Shown piece by piece: positions 61,604 to 64,000 of a stretch of 64,000 nucleotides of DNA; the stretch's first letter is position 1; each line of letters starts with the position of its first letter. The notes beneath the pieces were generated by a model that saw only the letters and a program-made list of their open reading frames with translations, made no database searches and was not told the DNA's origin. The position numbers were made by a program, and so were the translations under genes. This DNA is from Georgenia muralis (GTDB taxonomy: Bacteria > Actinomycetota > Actinomycetes > Actinomycetales > Actinomycetaceae). The DNA is taken from assembly GCF_003814705.1 (NCBI RefSeq), contig NZ_RKRA01000001.1, positions 3,168,776 to 3,232,775 of the forward strand. The letters are read 5' to 3'.

Positions 61604-62206
61604 GAGGGGGGCCTCGTGCCTCGCGCGCGAGCGGGCGGCGAGCCACCTGCGCACCGCCAGGACCGCCAGGACGAGGACCACGACCGCCAGCACCGTCACG
61701 AGGACGGGGACGAGCACGGCCACGAGCACCAGGCCGACCGCGGAGACGTCCTCGACGGTGGAGGCGACCGGCGCGCCGACTCCGGCGGTCGCGGTGTTGA
61801 CCACCGGGCGGGACAGGGACTTCGCGGCGTGGGTCGTCAGCGCCAGCAGCACTCCCAGCACGACCGGCACCCACTGCCAGTCCTGCAGCAGGGTCGAGGG
61901 GTCGGGCACGGCCTGGGTCTGCGACGCGGAGCCCGCGGCGAAGACGATCCCCCCGGCGGTCGGGCGCACCGCCGTCTGGATGACGTCGTTCACCGAGTCG
62001 ACCGCGGGGATCTTGTCGGCGACGACCTCGACGACGAGGAGGACGCCCAGCACCACCAGCGCCGGGGTCGACTCCAGCCACGACCACCCCGCCGGGAGGG
62101 CGAGCAGGTCGGAGAAGCGTGAGAGCAGCCCGAGGGCGATCAGCGGCACGTAGGCGTTGAGGCCGGCGGCCATCGCCATCCCGGACCCGGTCATCAGCTC
62201 GAGCAC
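61601..62206 (-). CDS. DUF4126 membrane protein
   Basis: A 201-residue membrane protein. It begins MLELMTGSGMAMAAGLNAYV and continues with PLIALGLLSRFSDLLALP, LVVLGVLLVVEVVADKIPAV, QTAVRPTAGGIVFAAG and VNTATAGVGAPVASTVEDVS. These are the DUF4126 hallmarks, with about six helices. Its function is unknown. GTG 62206 has no ribosome-binding site; GACGCT 6 bases upstream suits the leaderless pattern loosely. It ends 10 bases before the LLM start. Confidence 0.87.
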   Translation of the reverse strand: MLELMTGSGMAMAAGLNAYVPLIALGLLSRFSDLLALPAGWSWLESTPALVVLGVLLVVEVVADKIPAVDSVNDVIQTAVRPTAGGIVFAAGSASQTQAVPDPSTLLQDWQWVPVVLGVLLALTTHAAKSLSRPVVNTATAGVGAPVASTVEDVSAVGLVLVAVLVPVLVTVLAVVVLVLAVLAVRRWLAARSRARHEAPL

Positions 62207-62316
62207 GTCGTCAGCGTCCCACGACCGCGGCGTCGCCGCCGGGGGGGCGTGGTCACGGAACGGTCTCGTCCCGGTCCGGCGGCCTCGTCCGGGCCCGGGG
62301 CGTCGGGGCGGCTGCG

Positions 62317-62322
62317 TAGGCT
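62317..62322 (+). promoter_or_regulatory. -10 element of the CDP-alcohol phosphotransferase operon (leaderless)
   Basis: TAGGCT, 6 bases before GTG 62329. Confidence 0.6.
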
Positions 62323-62328
62323 GGGCGG

Positions 62329-62934
62329 GTGAGCAGCCAGGCCCCCCGGGAGCGGACTCGGACCGCCGCCCCGAGCGAGAGGGTCTGGACCGTGCCCAAC
62401 GCCATCTCGGGCGTGCGGCTGCTCCTCGTGCCGGTCTTCGCGGTGCTGATCTTCACCGGTCGTGACGTCGCGGCGATCGTCGTCCTCGTCGTCGCCGGTG
62501 CCAGCGACTGGCTCGACGGCGTCATCGCCCGCCGGTTCGACCAGACCAGCCGCGTAGGTCAGCTCCTCGACCCCGCCGCGGACCGGCTCTACATCTTCGT
62601 CACCCTCATCGGTCTTGGGTGGCGCGAGGTCGTGCCGTGGTGGCTCGTCCTGGTCATCGCCGCCCGCGACGTCTTCCTCGCGGGGATGATCCCCACGCTC
62701 AGCCGCCACGGGTACGGGCCGCTGCCCGTCCACCTCGCGGGCAAGGCGGGCACCTTCGCGCTCATGTACTCCTTCCCCCTCCTGCTGCTCGCGGGCCGCC
62801 CCGGCACGCTCGGAGACGTCGCCAGCACGGTCGGCTGGGCGTCGGCGCTGTGGGGCGTGGGCCTGTACTGGTTCGCGGCGCTGCTCTACCTCGAGCAGGT
62901 GGTGCGCATCGTGCGTGAGGACCGGGCCGCGTGA
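62329..62934 (+). CDS. CDP-alcohol phosphatidyltransferase family protein
   Basis: A 201-residue membrane enzyme with six helices. The active-site motif is complete: DGVIARRFDQTSRVGQLLDP then AAD, i.e. DG-x2-AR-x8-G-x3-D-x3-D. RVWTVPNAISGVRLLLVPV opens helix 1. The family makes phospholipids such as phosphatidylglycerol phosphate or cardiolipin by swapping CMP from CDP-diacylglycerol for an alcohol. In actinobacteria this copy sits just before DUF881 and small basic protein genes, as here. GTG 62329 is leaderless. It overlaps the DUF881 gene by 4 bases. Confidence 0.9.
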   Translation: MSSQAPRERTRTAAPSERVWTVPNAISGVRLLLVPVFAVLIFTGRDVAAIVVLVVAGASDWLDGVIARRFDQTSRVGQLLDPAADRLYIFVTLIGLGWREVVPWWLVLVIAARDVFLAGMIPTLSRHGYGPLPVHLAGKAGTFALMYSFPLLLLAGRPGTLGDVASTVGWASALWGVGLYWFAALLYLEQVVRIVREDRAA

Positions 62935-63959
62935 ACGCACCCGCCCACCGCACGGACCCGGCGCCGCACCGCGCGGGGCCGTCCTCGCACCGGACGGGGC
63001 CGTCGGCGCACCGGACGGGGCCGTCGGCGCACCGCCCGGCGGCGTCACCCCCGCCGCCGCGCCGCCCCGACGAGTCCATGTCGCTCCTGCGCGAGCTGCT
63101 CGACAACCCGCTCGACGCCGGCTACCGCACCGCACCCCGCAGCCCGGAGTCCGGGCCGGGCCGCCCGCTCACGTGGCGCCAGGTCATCGTGGTGGTCGCG
63201 GCGATCGTCATCGGCGCCGGTGCCGTGTGGTCGGCCCGCGAGCTGCGGGCCCCCGAGGGCACGGTGACCGCCCGCACCGTGCTCCTCGACCAGATCGTCG
63301 AGCGCCGCGCCGTCGGTGACGAGCTGCAGGCCGCCAACGAGAGCCGGCAGATCGAGATCGAGGAGCTGCGCGCCGCCGCGCTCGAGGGCGCCGACCAGGA
63401 GCTGCTGGATGAGCTCGCGGTGCTGGGGGTGGCGTCCGGGATGTCCCGGGTCTCCGGACCGGGGATCGTCGTCGAGCTCACCGACTCCGAGGCGGCGCAG
63501 GCGGGCGAGGCCGGCACGGAGGAGGAACGGGTCAAGGACATCGACCTCCAGGTCCTCGTCAACGGCCTCTGGGCCTCGGGCGCGGAGGCGATCGCCGTCG
63601 ACGGCCAGCGGCTGAGCTCGACGAGCGCGATCCGCGCGGCGGGGCAGACGATCCTCGTCAACCTCGCCCCCGTGGCCTCCCCGTACACGGTGGAGGTCGT
63701 CGGCGACCCCGTGGAGCTGCAGACCCGGCTCGCGCGCACGGTGGCCGGGGCCCACCTCGGTGTGCTCCGCTCGAGCTTCGGGATCCGTTCGGAGATCACG
63801 GTCGCCGGCGAGCTCGTCCTCTCCGCGCCGACCCTGTCGGAGCTGAGGTACGCCGAACCGCTCGGCGGTGAGGCCACCGCGGCCTCCGACGTCGGGGCAC
63901 AATCACCGGGGGCGCCGACGCAGGGGCGCCCGGGTCCCACCGACGAAGAGGGAGACTGA
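62931..63959 (+). CDS. DUF881 family membrane-anchored protein
   Basis: A 342-residue protein. The N-terminal 45 residues are cytosolic and built of three to four copies of a 7-residue repeat (SHRTGPS / AHRTGPS). A single helix follows at about 84-102 (VIVVVAAIVIGAGAVWSA), then an extracytoplasmic coiled region (about 110-150) and the DUF881 domain (SRVSGPGIVVELTDSEAA, LQVLVNGLWASGAEAIAVDG, SSTSAIRAAGQTILVN, LQTRLARTVAGAHLGV). It starts GTGA over the upstream stop; MSLLRELLDN at residue 50 is an alternative start. DUF881 proteins are probable cell-division or envelope factors in actinobacteria. Confidence 0.9.
   Translation: MNAPAHRTDPAPHRAGPSSHRTGPSAHRTGPSAHRPAASPPPPRRPDESMSLLRELLDNPLDAGYRTAPRSPESGPGRPLTWRQVIVVVAAIVIGAGAVWSARELRAPEGTVTARTVLLDQIVERRAVGDELQAANESRQIEIEELRAAALEGADQELLDELAVLGVASGMSRVSGPGIVVELTDSEAAQAGEAGTEEERVKDIDLQVLVNGLWASGAEAIAVDGQRLSSTSAIRAAGQTILVNLAPVASPYTVEVVGDPVELQTRLARTVAGAHLGVLRSSFGIRSEITVAGELVLSAPTLSELRYAEPLGGEATAASDVGAQSPGAPTQGRPGPTDEEGD
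62966..63049. repeat. Four tandem 21-bp repeats inside the DUF881 gene
   Basis: Units start at 62966, 62987, 63008 and 63029 with core GCACCGGACGGGGCCGTCGG; units 2 and 3 are identical and the outer two diverge. The 21-base period keeps frame and encodes a His-Arg-Thr-Gly-Pro-Ser heptad in the cytosolic tail. Confidence 0.75.
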
Positions 63960-64000
63960 GTGCTAGCGCTGATCGGACTGGTCGTGGGGGTCGTCGCCGG
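63960..64000 (+). CDS. sbp: Small basic family protein (DUF1290), cut by window edge
   Basis: Only the first 13 codons are present: GTG 63960 then LALIGLVVGVVAG, one hydrophobic segment. GAGGGAG precedes it. The identity rests on the short sequence and, mainly, on the known order CDP-alcohol phosphotransferase, DUF881, small basic protein, DUF881 in actinobacteria. Confidence 0.6.
   Translation, partial: MLALIGLVVGVVA

Overview
The window is a very GC-rich chromosomal stretch from an actinobacterium. The evidence is uniformly high-GC third positions, many GTG/TTG starts, DtxR/IdeR-type iron boxes, families linked to F420 (a DDN-type reductase and an LLM oxidoreductase), an EF-G2 paralogue, an AldO-type oxidase, and the CDP-alcohol phosphotransferase / DUF881 / small-basic-protein cluster at the right edge. 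A member of the Micrococcales (Cellulomonas/Georgenia-like) is my best guess, but the genus is inference. I see no rRNA, tRNA, CRISPR array, transposase, integrase or prophage. The region looks like ordinary core/accessory chromosome with compact operons and 4-base ATGA/GTGA overlaps.

Layout. 1-9.4 kb: end of an LmeA-like lipid-binding protein, a SNF2-type helicase with a long leader, a PatB-like C-S lyase, MetZ plus a HAD phosphatase, an FMN reductase, a pirin and small proteins. 9.4-12.1 kb: an APH-type kinase, an AldO-like alditol oxidase broken by one extra base, and a cold-shock protein. 12.3-17.5 kb: an iron/siderophore island (siderophore-interacting reductase, two FecCD permeases, ATPase, binding protein) with a DtxR-type box before its first and last genes. 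17.4-23 kb: RlmC, then a LolA-like exported protein with an ABC-2 exporter and a Na+/H+ antiporter. 23-28.2 kb: a PAS-GAF-PP2C phosphatase and an RsbQ-like hydrolase in the same order as the Bacillus energy-stress pair, then phospholipase D, aldo/keto reductase and DDN reductase. 28.2-36 kb: HrpB, photolyase, Pgi, a GerMN lipoprotein and DUF72. 36-40.6 kb: a MoxR-DUF58-transglutaminase operon.

40.6-44.9 kb holds the most unusual locus. A 38-residue six-cysteine peptide and a divergent four-helix membrane protein with a CxxC pair share two copies of one CsoR-like palindrome (ATACCCC-GT-GGGGTAT), and each copy overlaps a -10 element. Next come a solute-binding/VWA fusion, an ICMT-type methyltransferase, ArfB and DUF6328. 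44.9-51.5 kb: an SDR fused to a helical domain, a zinc alcohol dehydrogenase, and a sugar ABC importer without its own ATPase. 51.5-64 kb: tandem UspA, PepN, HtrA-like protease, DHFR-like protein, YccF, EF-G2, RNase HI with an extra N-terminal domain, LLM oxidoreductase, DUF4126, and the CDP-alcohol phosphotransferase-DUF881-DUF1290 cluster running off the edge.

A recurring regulatory theme is a -10 hexamer of the form TANNNT placed 6-8 bases before the start codon, with no Shine-Dalgarno. At least eleven genes here have it, which suggests widespread leaderless transcription.
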